Source of the DNA: Haloarchaeobius sp. HME9146 | Lineage (GTDB): Archaea; Halobacteriota; Halobacteria; Halobacteriales; Natrialbaceae | Direction of reading: 5' to 3' | Assembly: GCF_025399835.1 (NCBI RefSeq) | Contig: NZ_JAODVR010000002.1 | Span: 372,001 to 436,000 of the forward strand | Length of the DNA stretch: 64,000 nt | Shown here: positions 26,514 to 34,806 of the stretch, piece after piece | How positions within the stretch are numbered: position 1 is the first letter of the stretch | How the letters are laid out: every line of letters begins with the position of its first letter | The notes under the pieces: model-generated | The model's input: the letters and a program-made list of their open reading frames with translations, nothing else | What the model was told of the DNA's origin: nothing | Database searches by the model: none | Position numbers and translations under genes: made by a program

Positions 26514-27146
26514 ATGCTGCTCGCGACGCTCCTCTCCGCGCTCTGTGTCCCACTCCAGTCGCTCCCGCCGGAGCTGGCCGAGATGGTGAACGAGGTCCTG
26601 GGTACACTCAACCCGACGACGGCGGCGATGTACGGTGGCGGTGGCCTGTTGAGCGTCGCCAGCGTCCGCTGGCTCGTCAAGCGCCGCGCTGGCGGCAGCC
26701 TGAAGAACGCGGCCGGTGGGACGAACGTCAGTACCAGTGGCGGTGGCGGCGGTGGCGGCGGTGGCGGTGGCCAGGCGGCCGTCACGACGACCAGTTCCGG
26801 CACCTCGAAGCACAACGTCGCGTTCACGCTCCCGTCGTTCATCCCGCTCTCGAAGGGCGTTCGGAGTGTCACCCACAACGAGATACACGCGCTCGAACTG
26901 GGCGTGGTCGTCGGGCTGGTCGGCACCTGGCTGTACGCACAGGGACAGACCGAGGTGGTGACGACCATCGTCGTCGCGTTCGTGATGGGGAGCCTCGGCT
27001 ACAAACGCTACAGCAGCAAGGCGTTCAAGACCATCCGGTACGAGCCCTGGTACGCCCTGCTCGCGCTCGCAGGCGGCGGCGCGCTCGGCTTCGGCCTGTT
27101 CCTTATGGAGCCGAGTCTCATCGCGGGCGTGCTCTCGCTGGGCTGA
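26514..27146 (+). CDS. Membrane protein with polyglycine linker, 210 aa, function unknown
   Basis: I do not recognise the family. A hydrophobic N-terminus (LLATLLSALCVPLQ) is followed by a short amphipathic part and a hydrophobic stretch near residues 40-55. A basic segment (VKRRAGG) and a Gly-only run near residues 77-86 come next. The second half has three hydrophobic segments (about 125-145, 150-165 and 182-208) joined by short basic loops. It lies 80 nt after the giant-protein operon on the same strand with its own TATA-like site, so it may be a separate transcript. A membrane partner for the giant complex is possible but rests only on position. Confidence 0.75.
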   Translation: MLLATLLSALCVPLQSLPPELAEMVNEVLGTLNPTTAAMYGGGGLLSVASVRWLVKRRAGGSLKNAAGGTNVSTSGGGGGGGGGGGQAAVTTTSSGTSKHNVAFTLPSFIPLSKGVRSVTHNEIHALELGVVVGLVGTWLYAQGQTEVVTTIVVAFVMGSLGYKRYSSKAFKTIRYEPWYALLALAGGGALGFGLFLMEPSLIAGVLSLG

Positions 27147-27191
27147 CCGACGGCATCGCAGCCACGTCGGGAGTCAGCGTGGAAAACCGAT

Positions 27192-28565
27192 TCAGCGTCG
27201 TTCCAGCTGGGCTTCTAATGCTTGCTGGAGTTCGTCGGTCAGCGACGAGAGACCGTCGCTTATCGTGACCTGATACCGCTCGGGACGCTCCAGCGACCGG
27301 TATCGCTCGTCGAACCGTCGCAGCTGGTCGATTGCGCGGTCCCTGCAGACGTCGAGCGAGGGCCTCTCGCCGACGAGGGTGCCGTTCTCGACGACGGGCT
27401 GCAGCAGTTCCGTTCCCGGCCCTTCCTCGCCACGGATTCCAAGCACGTCCTCGACCGGCTTCCCATCGGTTACGAGCCGCCGAACGCTCTTGGGACCGGG
27501 GTAGGTCACCTTCCCCGAGGACAGCTTCATGCTCGGCTGCATCTCGCCATCGTGCTCGACGGCCACGAGTTTGTAGACCGCATCCAGCGAGGACTGGTCC
27601 GCGCTGGTTACCAGTCTCGTGCCAGGGCCGAAACCGTCGGCCACGCCGCCCCGTGCGAGGAACTCGGCTATCTCGAACTCGTCCAGCCCCGATGAGACGA
27701 AGATATCCGCGTCGCCAACGATGTCGGCGACCTCCTTCGAGAGCGCCGCGAGGTCACCGGAATCCAGGCGCACACCACCCAGCGGAACACCCAGCTCATC
27801 GGCGACCGAGACGGCCAGTTCGGCCCCCGCAATCGTGTCGTAGGTGTCGACGAGGAGCGTGCTATCCTCGCCGTACTCCTCGACGAAGGCCGCGAACGCC
27901 TCGCGCTCGGTCGGGAAGCTCTGGATCCACGAGTGCGCCATCGTGCCGAACGCCGGGATGTCGAACGCTTCTGCAGCCGCGTCGTTCGAGGTCCCGGTGA
28001 ACCCACCGATGTAAGCTGCTCGCGCCGCCTTCAGCCCGGCGTCGGTCCCGTGGGCACGCCGCGAGCCGAAGTCGACCAACGATTGCCCGTCTCCGAGGCG
28101 CTCGACCGCATCGCGCATCCGCCGCGCCTTCGTGGCGACGAGCGTCTGGAAATTCACCTGGTTGATGACCGCCGTCTCCAGCAACTGTGCCTCGAATATC
28201 GGGGCCGTCACCTCCAGAATCGGTTCGTCCGGGAACACCGGTGTGCCCTCCGGAACCGCCCAGATCTCACCGGAGAACGAGAAGTCCGCGAGTTCGTCGA
28301 GGAACGGTTCCGAGAAGCCCTCGGCTTCGAGGTACGACAGTGCTCGCTCACCGAATTCGAGCGTCTCGACGTAGTGGAGCACCTGTTCAAGACCGGCCGC
28401 GATGGCGTAGCCTCGCTGGTCCGGGAGGTCACGGAAGAACAGGCTGAAGGTGGCCTGTGGGTTGTGTCCCTGGGCGTGATAGCCCTGCAGCATCGTCAGC
28501 TCGTAGCGGTCCGTGAACAGGGCCAGGTTCTCCGGCGTGAGATAGCCGAACGTCGGGGACGACAT
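27192..28565 (-). CDS. pncB: Nicotinate phosphoribosyltransferase
   Basis: This cytoplasmic enzyme converts nicotinate and PRPP to nicotinate mononucleotide in NAD salvage (Preiss-Handler pathway). The 457-aa protein begins MSSPTFGYLTPENLALFTDRYELTMLQGY, where the TDRYELTM block is typical of the family. The active-site region VDFGSRRAHGTDAG contains the conserved Arg-Arg and His, and GGVRLDSGDLAAL with VSSGLDEFEI forms the phosphate-binding part of the barrel. The ATG at 28565 was chosen over a longer reading because the family N-terminus begins there. It appears to be a single-gene transcript: the preceding gene is on the opposite strand, and the MBL gene upstream on the same strand is 158 bp away. 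Confidence 0.93.
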   Translation of the reverse strand: MSSPTFGYLTPENLALFTDRYELTMLQGYHAQGHNPQATFSLFFRDLPDQRGYAIAAGLEQVLHYVETLEFGERALSYLEAEGFSEPFLDELADFSFSGEIWAVPEGTPVFPDEPILEVTAPIFEAQLLETAVINQVNFQTLVATKARRMRDAVERLGDGQSLVDFGSRRAHGTDAGLKAARAAYIGGFTGTSNDAAAEAFDIPAFGTMAHSWIQSFPTEREAFAAFVEEYGEDSTLLVDTYDTIAGAELAVSVADELGVPLGGVRLDSGDLAALSKEVADIVGDADIFVSSGLDEFEIAEFLARGGVADGFGPGTRLVTSADQSSLDAVYKLVAVEHDGEMQPSMKLSSGKVTYPGPKSVRRLVTDGKPVEDVLGIRGEEGPGTELLQPVVENGTLVGERPSLDVCRDRAIDQLRRFDERYRSLERPERYQVTISDGLSSLTDELQQALEAQLERR

Positions 28566-28723
28566 CGTAGGAGACCTAGTTCGTCCGTGGGCAAAACCGC
28601 GTGCCTGACTGTCGAGCACGGAGAGGACGGGAGATCTGCAGGACTCGTGCAGTCACCGGGACAACGCTCCCGACCGGTGGCGACGACCGGGGTGGCACGG
28701 CGTTCCAGTGAACGCCGCCCGAA

Positions 28724-29722
28724 TCAGCCCCTGTCCGTCGGTTCAATGCTCCAGGCCTGACGGACTGGGGCGGTTCCCGTCGCTACTTCGTCTGAGAGCG
28801 CGAAGGTGGCAGGGTCCGAAGCGACACGTTCGACGAGCCCGAGTTCCTCGAGATGTGCCAGGTGCGCGAACGCTTCGCCCGCGCCGAACTTGACATGGTA
28901 GCCGGCCATCTCGCCGAAGAGCGCCGTCGCTACCTCCCAGGGAGTCACCGACTCGCCCGTGTCGTCGCCCCCGAGTACCGCGAAGACACGCTCGGCACGC
29001 TCGAAGTGGTGGCTCCTGAGTTCCGCAGTTCTGTCGGAGAGCGCGAACTCGCCGCCGTGGCCGGGATGCGCGACCGCAACGCGCTCTTCGAGTCGCGAGA
29101 GGGTTTCCAGATACCGCGACAGCGGGTTCTCCTGTCTGGTGTCACCACCACCGACGTTCGGTGTGACGGTTCGGAGGATTGCGTCACCGACGAACGCCTC
29201 GTCTCCGAGCACGAAGGCCGCGTGACCAGCGGTGTGGCCCGGCGTATGCAGCACCTCGACACCTTCGACGGACTCGCCGTCGGCAAGTTCACGGACCGGG
29301 ACGGAGTCCGGGATGGGTGACCGCGAATCGAACTCGACGAGCGGGTCGATACGGTCCTGTGGGACACCCCAAGTTGCGAGGGTCTCGGCATCGCGCTCGA
29401 GTCGGCGCGCTCGAGCCTCGCGATAGTCGGAGAGCAAGGGTGCATCGACCTCGTGCATCCAGAGGGTCGCGTCGGCCTCGCTGGCGAGTCGCGGGGCGGC
29501 CCCGGTGTGGTCGGCGTGCCAGTGCGTGACCAGGACGTGCTCGATAGCAGTGAGGCCAAGCCCTGCATCTTCGATACCGTCTCGCAGCCGGTCCCACGTC
29601 TCGTCGCCGGGTGGGCCCGGGTCGACGAGGACGCCGCGCTCCGGCAGCAGGTAGGCACTGTTCCCGCCCTCGGGACTGCCACTGGAATCGGTCGAGACCG
29701 AGATGCGTCGAACGTCGGGCAT
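28724..29722 (-). CDS. MBL-fold metallo-hydrolase
   Basis: The 332-aa protein has the metallo-beta-lactamase signature THWHADHTG (H67, H69, D71, H72). HTPGHTAGHAAF near residue 155 gives the third metal His, and HPGHGGEF near 230 the fourth. It thus has a full di-zinc site and is probably an active hydrolase. The last 90 residues form a winged-helix-like tail (FGEMAGYHVKFGAGEAFAHLAHLEELGLVE), as in LACTB2-type and related archaeal hydrolases. The substrate is unknown; candidates are thioesters, RNA or glyoxalase II-type substrates. The start is ATG 29722, since upstream sequence is not family-like. Confidence 0.87.
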   Translation of the reverse strand: MPDVRRISVSTDSSGSPEGGNSAYLLPERGVLVDPGPPGDETWDRLRDGIEDAGLGLTAIEHVLVTHWHADHTGAAPRLASEADATLWMHEVDAPLLSDYREARARRLERDAETLATWGVPQDRIDPLVEFDSRSPIPDSVPVRELADGESVEGVEVLHTPGHTAGHAAFVLGDEAFVGDAILRTVTPNVGGGDTRQENPLSRYLETLSRLEERVAVAHPGHGGEFALSDRTAELRSHHFERAERVFAVLGGDDTGESVTPWEVATALFGEMAGYHVKFGAGEAFAHLAHLEELGLVERVASDPATFALSDEVATGTAPVRQAWSIEPTDRG

Positions 29723-29783
29723 TCGCTCCCAACTCGGCGGCCCCGTGGCAAACGTGTTCCGCTCGGAGCAGACGGGACGGCGG

Positions 29784-30314
29784 TCAGTCCGAGTCGAGGT
29801 TCCCGCGGAAGGCCTTGATCGCGGTCGCGATGCCGGCGAACGAGAATATCGCACCGAACGCCCCGCCGCCCAGGGCGGTCAACAGGTCGAATCGCGGGGG
29901 AATCAGGAACGCCACGCTGGGGTCGGCCGGGTCGTAGTAGACCGTCACGGTGTCCTGCCCCTGAAACTGGCCGAGCACGTTCCGGGCGGCGGACCGCGAG
30001 TCGAAGTCACGGCCCGGCAGCTCCCCTGCTTCCTTGTCGAGGTCGGTGGTCGCGTAGATTCGCCAGCCCTTGTACGCAGTTCCGTCGACCGTGTACTCGT
30101 AGTCGACGCGGGGGTAGTACTCGACCTCTGTCTCGCCGTCGTCGACCTCGGTCGCGGACTCCATGTCGGTCCCGACGACCGACCCGGTGACGCTCGCTGC
30201 GTTGTCCGCGATCTGCTGGTCCTGGTACTCGCCGTAGACCGTGAAGCCGGCCACGCCGACGCCGGCCACCAAAAACAGGAGTCCGAACACGACGCCGCTC
30301 CACTGCACACTCAT
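29784..30314 (-). CDS. DUF3592-type membrane protein
   Basis: The 176-aa protein has one N-terminal membrane segment (about residues 8-27) and one near the C-terminus (about 145-168). Between them is an extracytoplasmic beta domain with the motifs YYPRVDYEYTVDGTAYKG and VTVYYDPADPSVAFL. The YxPxVxYxY...VxVYYxPxxP pattern is that of DUF3592, a family of unknown function. ATG 30314 was chosen because the hydrophobic segment then follows directly. The downstream neighbour on the same strand is the MBL hydrolase, 61 bp away. Confidence 0.8.
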   Translation of the reverse strand: MSVQWSGVVFGLLFLVAGVGVAGFTVYGEYQDQQIADNAASVTGSVVGTDMESATEVDDGETEVEYYPRVDYEYTVDGTAYKGWRIYATTDLDKEAGELPGRDFDSRSAARNVLGQFQGQDTVTVYYDPADPSVAFLIPPRFDLLTALGGGAFGAIFSFAGIATAIKAFRGNLDSD

Positions 30315-30453
30315 CGCACTCGTCTCTCGACACGCTTGTCCGGCCGGAATCCACTGGCAGTCGGGGTGAATCGCACGCCGACTGACTGTTGCTGCATAGA
30401 CATCGCCCAGTACTCGACGTGCAGCCACGATATAGCCGGACTCGAAGTACCTC

Positions 30454-30464
30454 GTGTGTCACAC
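30454..30464. repeat. Palindrome GTGTG-T-CACAC upstream of the DUF3592 gene
   Basis: This is a perfect 5-bp inverted repeat with a one-base centre in the 173-bp gap between two small membrane-protein genes. It resembles the repeats at 37508-37522 and 40691-40699. It could be a regulator site, but it is short enough to be chance. Confidence 0.3.
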
Positions 30465-30487
30465 CGCGCGGAAAAACGGGTCGCTGG

Positions 30488-30913
30488 TCAGTTGGACGCC
30501 GCGAACGGGCCGATTATCGGGAGTTCGAACCGGTTGCCCTGGTAGGCCTGGTACAGCATGAACACCCACAGCAGGAAGCCGCCGAACCCGAGCAGCGGGA
30601 ACAGCAGGCCCGTCAACACGCCGAGTATCCGCCCCACCACCGGGACGAACGACAGGACGACGGTGAGGATGCCGAGCGCGAGGTACAGGCCGAATATCAC
30701 GACCGAGAGGCCGATGCTCTGCATGGCGTGGAACCGTACGAAGTCGTCGTCGCCGTCGACGACGAGCATCACGATTCCGCTCAGGAGCCCGAAAACGTAC
30801 GCGAGTGCCCCCGCGACGTTGGGCGCGAGGCCGGAGCCGCCCGCGTTCTTCCGCATCGTCGGGTCGCCGCTCCCGTATTCGGGGTCGACCGTTTGCTGGC
30901 TGTCGGCCGCCAT
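30488..30913 (-). CDS. DUF4870-type membrane protein
   Basis: The 141-aa protein has a polar N-terminus of about 30 residues and then APNVAGALAYVFGLLSGIVMLVV. DDDFVRFHAMQSIGLSVVIFGLY follows, with two further hydrophobic segments (about 80-100 and 105-125). The FVRFHAxQS block between membrane segments is the hallmark of DUF4870. It is an integral membrane protein of unknown function, widespread in archaea and bacteria. ATG 30913 is preferred over an in-frame ATG three codons upstream. Confidence 0.85.
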   Translation of the reverse strand: MAADSQQTVDPEYGSGDPTMRKNAGGSGLAPNVAGALAYVFGLLSGIVMLVVDGDDDFVRFHAMQSIGLSVVIFGLYLALGILTVVLSFVPVVGRILGVLTGLLFPLLGFGGFLLWVFMLYQAYQGNRFELPIIGPFAASN

Positions 30914-30966
30914 CGTCAGCACCCCTCCGAACCGCGGTAGTCACGCCCTCGCTCACCGGTCGTCTG

Positions 30967-30985
30967 TATGAGTACTCGGCTCATA
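30967..30985. promoter_or_regulatory. Inverted repeat TATGAG-N7-CTCATA in the DUF4870 promoter region
   Basis: Perfect 6-bp arms flank TACTCGG, and the repeat contains an inner 8-bp palindrome GAGTACTC (30970-30977). It lies 54-72 bp upstream of the DUF4870 start, near where a TATA box with a short leader would sit. An operator is plausible. Confidence 0.4.
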
Positions 30986-31113
30986 TGCCACTGCGTTTCA
31001 CCCCCACCCGCTTCTAACGCGAGGCGACGTACTTCGTGTCGGGAGTGACAGCGCCGGTCAAACCGCCACAAACCAGCCGAAAACACGTTTTCCAGTGGTG
31101 TACGGTCCCCGCC

Positions 31114-31245
31114 ATGGACCCCAGACTCGCGCCGGTCGTCGACGTCGCCTGCCCCGACCGCGAGTTCGTGGACGAGCCGGAATCCGAGTTCGCGGCGTGG
31201 GTCGAAACGGTGATGGAGCGGCTGCTGGCGGCGATTCGAGACTGA
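31114..31245 (+). CDS. Small hypothetical protein, 43 aa
   Basis: A short acidic protein (begins MDPRLAPVVDV, ends MERLLAAIRD) with strong haloarchaeal codon bias. ATG 31114 was chosen because the preceding in-frame stretch lacks that bias. No domain is recognised. It is convergent with the 73-aa gene 12 bp downstream on the other strand. Confidence 0.55.
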   Translation: MDPRLAPVVDVACPDREFVDEPESEFAAWVETVMERLLAAIRD

Positions 31246-31257
31246 AAAATGAGTGGT

Positions 31258-31479
31258 TCAGGCCGACGGGGCCCGTTCGCGCTCGTCTTGCTCCTTCGCC
31301 GCCCGGTGCGGGAAGCAGTCCTCGCAGAAGAACGCGTTCTCGAGTTGCTGTGCCGTCCCGAACGGGACCAGCGTGTACTCGCGCTGGTTCTCGACGTCGA
31401 CGTTGTCCGCGTCGTGGATCTCCCAGTAGTCGTCGCGCGGTTCGAGGAACACGGGTTTGAGCGCGTCTACGGTCCTCAT
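31258..31479 (-). CDS. Small hypothetical protein with CxxC, 73 aa
   Basis: The protein contains YWEIHDADNVDVENQREY, followed by AFFCEDCFPHRAA. The CxxC with a nearby His could hold zinc, but only two Cys are present, so dimeric binding or none is possible. The C-terminus is charged. ATG 31479 is used. It is 50 bp downstream of the ribonucleotide reductase gene start-to-end direction on the opposite side and shares its strand, so it may be read through from it. Function unknown. Confidence 0.65.
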   Translation of the reverse strand: MRTVDALKPVFLEPRDDYWEIHDADNVDVENQREYTLVPFGTAQQLENAFFCEDCFPHRAAKEQDERERAPSA

Positions 31480-31528
31480 AGCTGCTGAATGTAGGAGCCG
31501 AGGCCTCAAATCGCCGTCCTTGAGATTC

Positions 31529-33256
31529 TCACGCGAACTCGACGCACTCGGAGACGCACTCCTCCTTCAGGGGGTCGCCACCGAGGACCTGCTCGCGCCG
31601 TGAGCCGCTCCGGAAGACGGTGATACCCTTCACACCGAGTTCGCGGGCCTGCTCGTAGAGGTCACGGACGTCTTCGGGTGTGGCATTCTCGGGCAGGTTC
31701 ACGGTCTTGCTCACCGCGTTGTCGGTGTGCTGCTGGAAGGCGGCCTGGATCTCGAGGTGGCGCATCCCCGGGACGTCGTGGGCAGTCTGGAAGAGTTCCC
31801 GGACCTCCCCGGGTATCGCCTCGACGTCCTGAATCGAGGTCTGCTCCCGGAGCGACTGCAGGAGCGACTCCGAGTAGAAGCCGTGCTCCTTCGCGAGCCG
31901 CACGAACCGGGCGTTCAGTATATCCAGCCCGCCGAGGACGTGTTTCTCGTAGTTCACGGCGTAGATGGGCTCGATACCCGAGGTGCAGCCAGCGATGAGT
32001 GAGATGGTTCCAGTGGGTGCAATCGCGGTCGTGGTCGCGTTGCGGACCGGCCGGTCCAGCACCGACCGGGAGAAGTTGGGGAACTGCCCGCGCTCGTCAG
32101 CGAGTGTGGCCGACGCGTCCCAGGCGGTCTCCGAGACGAAGCTCATCACGTCCTCGGCCGTCGCGACCGCATCCGCGGAGTCGTACGGGATACCCAGGTC
32201 GACGAGCAGGTCGTGAAAGCCCATCACGCCCAGCCCGATCTTCCGGTTGCGGGAGACGATATCCTCGATCTCGGACAGCGGGAACTCGCAGGCATCGATG
32301 GTGTCGTCGAGGAATCGGACGCCGAGGCGGACCGTTCTGGCCAACCGGTCCCAGTCCACGGCCCCGTCACGGGTCATCCGCGCGAGGTTGACCGACCCGA
32401 GCACGCAGGCCTCGTAGGGCAGGAGCGGCGTCTCTCCGCAGGGGTTCGTCGCCTCGATGCGCCCCAGTTCGGGCGTCGGGTTCGCGGCGTTGACGGTATC
32501 CATGAAGACGAGACCGGGGTCGCCCGCGGCCCAGGCAGCGGCCGCGATGTCGTCCAGCAACGCGTCGGGGTCGATGTGGTCGACGACCGCGCGGTTCCGC
32601 GGGTTGCGGAGGTCGAACTCCTCACCCCGTTCCAGCGCGTCCCAGAACCGCTCGTCGGTCGCGACGGAGAGGTTGAAATTTCTGAGGATGCCCTCCTCGG
32701 CCTTCGCGGTGACGAACGCCTCGATGTCCGGGTGGGAGGCCGCAAGTACACCCATGTTCGCCCCGCGGCGGCGACCACCCTGTTTCACCTGCTCGGTCGC
32801 AACGTCGAAGATGCGGATGAAGCTCACCGGGCCGCTGGCGACGCCACCGGTCTCCTTGACCACGTCACCCTGTGGCCGGAGCTTCGAGAACGAGAACCCG
32901 GTGCCACCCCCGCTCTGGTGGATGAGCGCGGCGTCCTTCACGGCGGTGAAGATGGAGTCGAGCGAGTCCTCGACCGGGAGGACGAAGCAGGCCGCGAGCT
33001 GGCCGCGCTGGGTACCAGCGTTCATCAGGACCGGCGAGTTCGGCAGGAATTCGAGCGCGTCGAGCATCGCCGCGAACTCGTCGGCTACGACCTCCGGGTC
33101 GTTCCCGTAGCGCGCTTCGACGCTCGCGATGGTCTTCGAGACGCGGTCGAGGAGTTCGCCAGGCGTCTCGGCCACCTTCCCCCGGTCGTCACGGCGGAGG
33201 CACCGCTGTTCGAGGACGGTCCGTGCGACCGGGTCGGGGTCACTGAGCGTCGACAC
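31529..33256 (-). CDS. nrdJ: Adenosylcobalamin-dependent (class II) ribonucleotide reductase
   Basis: The enzyme reduces ribonucleotides to deoxyribonucleotides using adenosylcobalamin to generate the thiyl radical. The 575-aa protein has LEFLPNSPVLMNAG and AACFVLPVEDSLDSI (one of the redox Cys) near the N-terminus. NPCGETPLLPYEAC carries the radical Cys273 and catalytic Glu, and PTGTISLIAGCTSGIEP binds substrate phosphate. A C-terminal CVSEC pair re-reduces the active site. It is shorter than many class II enzymes because it lacks an N-terminal ATP-cone, so dATP control at that site is not expected. It starts at GTG 33256. A B12-type importer is encoded nearby (37541-40679), which fits its cofactor need. 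Confidence 0.93.
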   Translation of the reverse strand: MSTLSDPDPVARTVLEQRCLRRDDRGKVAETPGELLDRVSKTIASVEARYGNDPEVVADEFAAMLDALEFLPNSPVLMNAGTQRGQLAACFVLPVEDSLDSIFTAVKDAALIHQSGGGTGFSFSKLRPQGDVVKETGGVASGPVSFIRIFDVATEQVKQGGRRRGANMGVLAASHPDIEAFVTAKAEEGILRNFNLSVATDERFWDALERGEEFDLRNPRNRAVVDHIDPDALLDDIAAAAWAAGDPGLVFMDTVNAANPTPELGRIEATNPCGETPLLPYEACVLGSVNLARMTRDGAVDWDRLARTVRLGVRFLDDTIDACEFPLSEIEDIVSRNRKIGLGVMGFHDLLVDLGIPYDSADAVATAEDVMSFVSETAWDASATLADERGQFPNFSRSVLDRPVRNATTTAIAPTGTISLIAGCTSGIEPIYAVNYEKHVLGGLDILNARFVRLAKEHGFYSESLLQSLREQTSIQDVEAIPGEVRELFQTAHDVPGMRHLEIQAAFQQHTDNAVSKTVNLPENATPEDVRDLYEQARELGVKGITVFRSGSRREQVLGGDPLKEECVSECVEFA

Positions 33257-33394
33257 GGCTGTTCACACCCGATAATGGGGTTCTGGCAGCGTAACGGTGT
33301 TCCACATCCCACTGAGGAGACCGGTGGGCTGCGGCGAAGGTGCCGGCGACACCCAAGTGAGAACGGTTAGGTACCCGGCCTCGAATCGACGGAT

Positions 33395-34729
33395 ATGGCA
33401 GACGAGGACGACCAGTCGACCATCGCTGGCATGAACCGACGGCGGGTCGTCGGCACGCTCTTCCTCGTCATCTTCATCGACCTGCTCGGGTTCGGCATCC
33501 TCATCCCCGTCATCCCGCTCTACGCGAAGGCGTTCGGCGCGAACGAGTTCACCGGGAGCCTGCTCATCGCGACCTACTCCCTGTTCCAGTTCGCCGGTGC
33601 GCCCATCCTCGGCCGCCTCTCTGACGAGCGTGGTCGCCGTCCGGTCCTCCTCATCTCGCTGTTCGGGAGCGTCCTCGCGTGGACCCTCTTCGGCGTCGCG
33701 GGCGAACTCGGCCCGGTACTGGGTGCGACGAACGGCCTCATCGTGCTCTTCGTCGCCCGCGCACTCGCCGGGGCGATGGGTGGCAACATCGCGACCGCGA
33801 ACGCCTACATGGCGGACATCACGCCGCCGGAGGACCGCGCGAAGGGGCTCGGCATCCTCGGGGCAGCCTTCGGCCTCGGGTTCGTCTTCGGGCCGGCTAT
33901 CTCCGGCGTCGTCTCCAGCGGGGCAGCCCTGGCGCTCTTCCGTGACGTACTGCCGGCCGCCATCCCCGTCACGGAGTTCACGATGCCGTCGTTCACCGCG
34001 GCCGTGCTGACCGCAGCCAACCTCGCCCTCGCCGCGGTCGTCCTCCCCGAGCCGCCCCGGCGCGAGCCCACGACTGCGGCCGGAGGCGGCTCTCGCCTTC
34101 GCCAACTCTACGACGCGGTCACCTCGCCGGACATCGGCTCGCTCGTCATCGCGTTCTTCCTCGCCAGCTTCGCCTTCTCGGCGTTCGAGAGCCAGTTCAT
34201 CTTCCTCACGAACGACAAACTCGACTACGGGACGGCTGAGAACGCCGTCTTGCTCACCTACATCGGCGTCCTCATCGCCATCGTGCAGGGCGGGCTGGTC
34301 GGCCCGCTGACCGAGCGCTTCGGCGAGTACCGACTCGCACTCGCGGGCACCGGTATCCAGGTCGTGACGCTCCCGCTCGTTCCCTTCGCCGTGACCTCGA
34401 CCGTGTTCCCCGCGCTGGGGCCGGTCGAGTCGGGCGCAGTCGCCCTAACCGCGGTCTCCACCCCGCTCGCGTTCGGCAACGCCCTCACGAACGTCTCCCT
34501 GAACGCGCTCGTCTCGCTGAACACCGGGTCGGATGAGCAGGGCGGCGCGTTCGGCCTCACACAGTCGGCTGGCAGCCTCGCCCGGACGTTCGGGCCCGCG
34601 CTTGCAGGCTTGCTGTACGTCGCGGTCGCCTACTGGACGCCGTTCCTCGTCGCCGGCGTGCTGTTCGTCCCCATCCTCCTGCTGCTCGGGCGGGTCGCCC
34701 GGGAACGCGTGCAGCCCGTGGCTGGGTGA
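33395..34729 (+). CDS. MFS transporter, TetA/DHA1-like
   Basis: The 444-aa membrane protein is predicted to have 12 segments. It begins VVGTLFLVIFIDLLGFGILIPVIPLY, a TetA-like first helix with Asp. The family motif A GRLSDERGRRPVLL follows between helices 2 and 3, and motif C-like GLGFVFGPAISG lies in helix 5. These features mark the drug:H+ antiporter-1 group. The substrate is unknown; export of a hydrophobic compound is the usual role. It is divergent from the reductase gene across a 138-bp gap. Confidence 0.88.
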   Translation: MADEDDQSTIAGMNRRRVVGTLFLVIFIDLLGFGILIPVIPLYAKAFGANEFTGSLLIATYSLFQFAGAPILGRLSDERGRRPVLLISLFGSVLAWTLFGVAGELGPVLGATNGLIVLFVARALAGAMGGNIATANAYMADITPPEDRAKGLGILGAAFGLGFVFGPAISGVVSSGAALALFRDVLPAAIPVTEFTMPSFTAAVLTAANLALAAVVLPEPPRREPTTAAGGGSRLRQLYDAVTSPDIGSLVIAFFLASFAFSAFESQFIFLTNDKLDYGTAENAVLLTYIGVLIAIVQGGLVGPLTERFGEYRLALAGTGIQVVTLPLVPFAVTSTVFPALGPVESGAVALTAVSTPLAFGNALTNVSLNALVSLNTGSDEQGGAFGLTQSAGSLARTFGPALAGLLYVAVAYWTPFLVAGVLFVPILLLLGRVARERVQPVAG

Positions 34730-34806
34730 GGGCCGACGACCGCGCCATCGATGACCTGTCGACGGAGAAGAACTGTTTTGTCGATACGCGCTAACCGGGG
34801 GAACGA

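Noticed and set aside
28566-28723. A gene in the 158-bp gap between the pncB and MBL genes
   Set aside because: No frame with haloarchaeal codon bias; only the probable pncB promoter (TTTTGC about 28 nt upstream) is suggested.
32213-33370. A 385-codon plus-strand frame opposite the ribonucleotide reductase
   Set aside because: The reductase on the other strand has all catalytic motifs; this frame has none.
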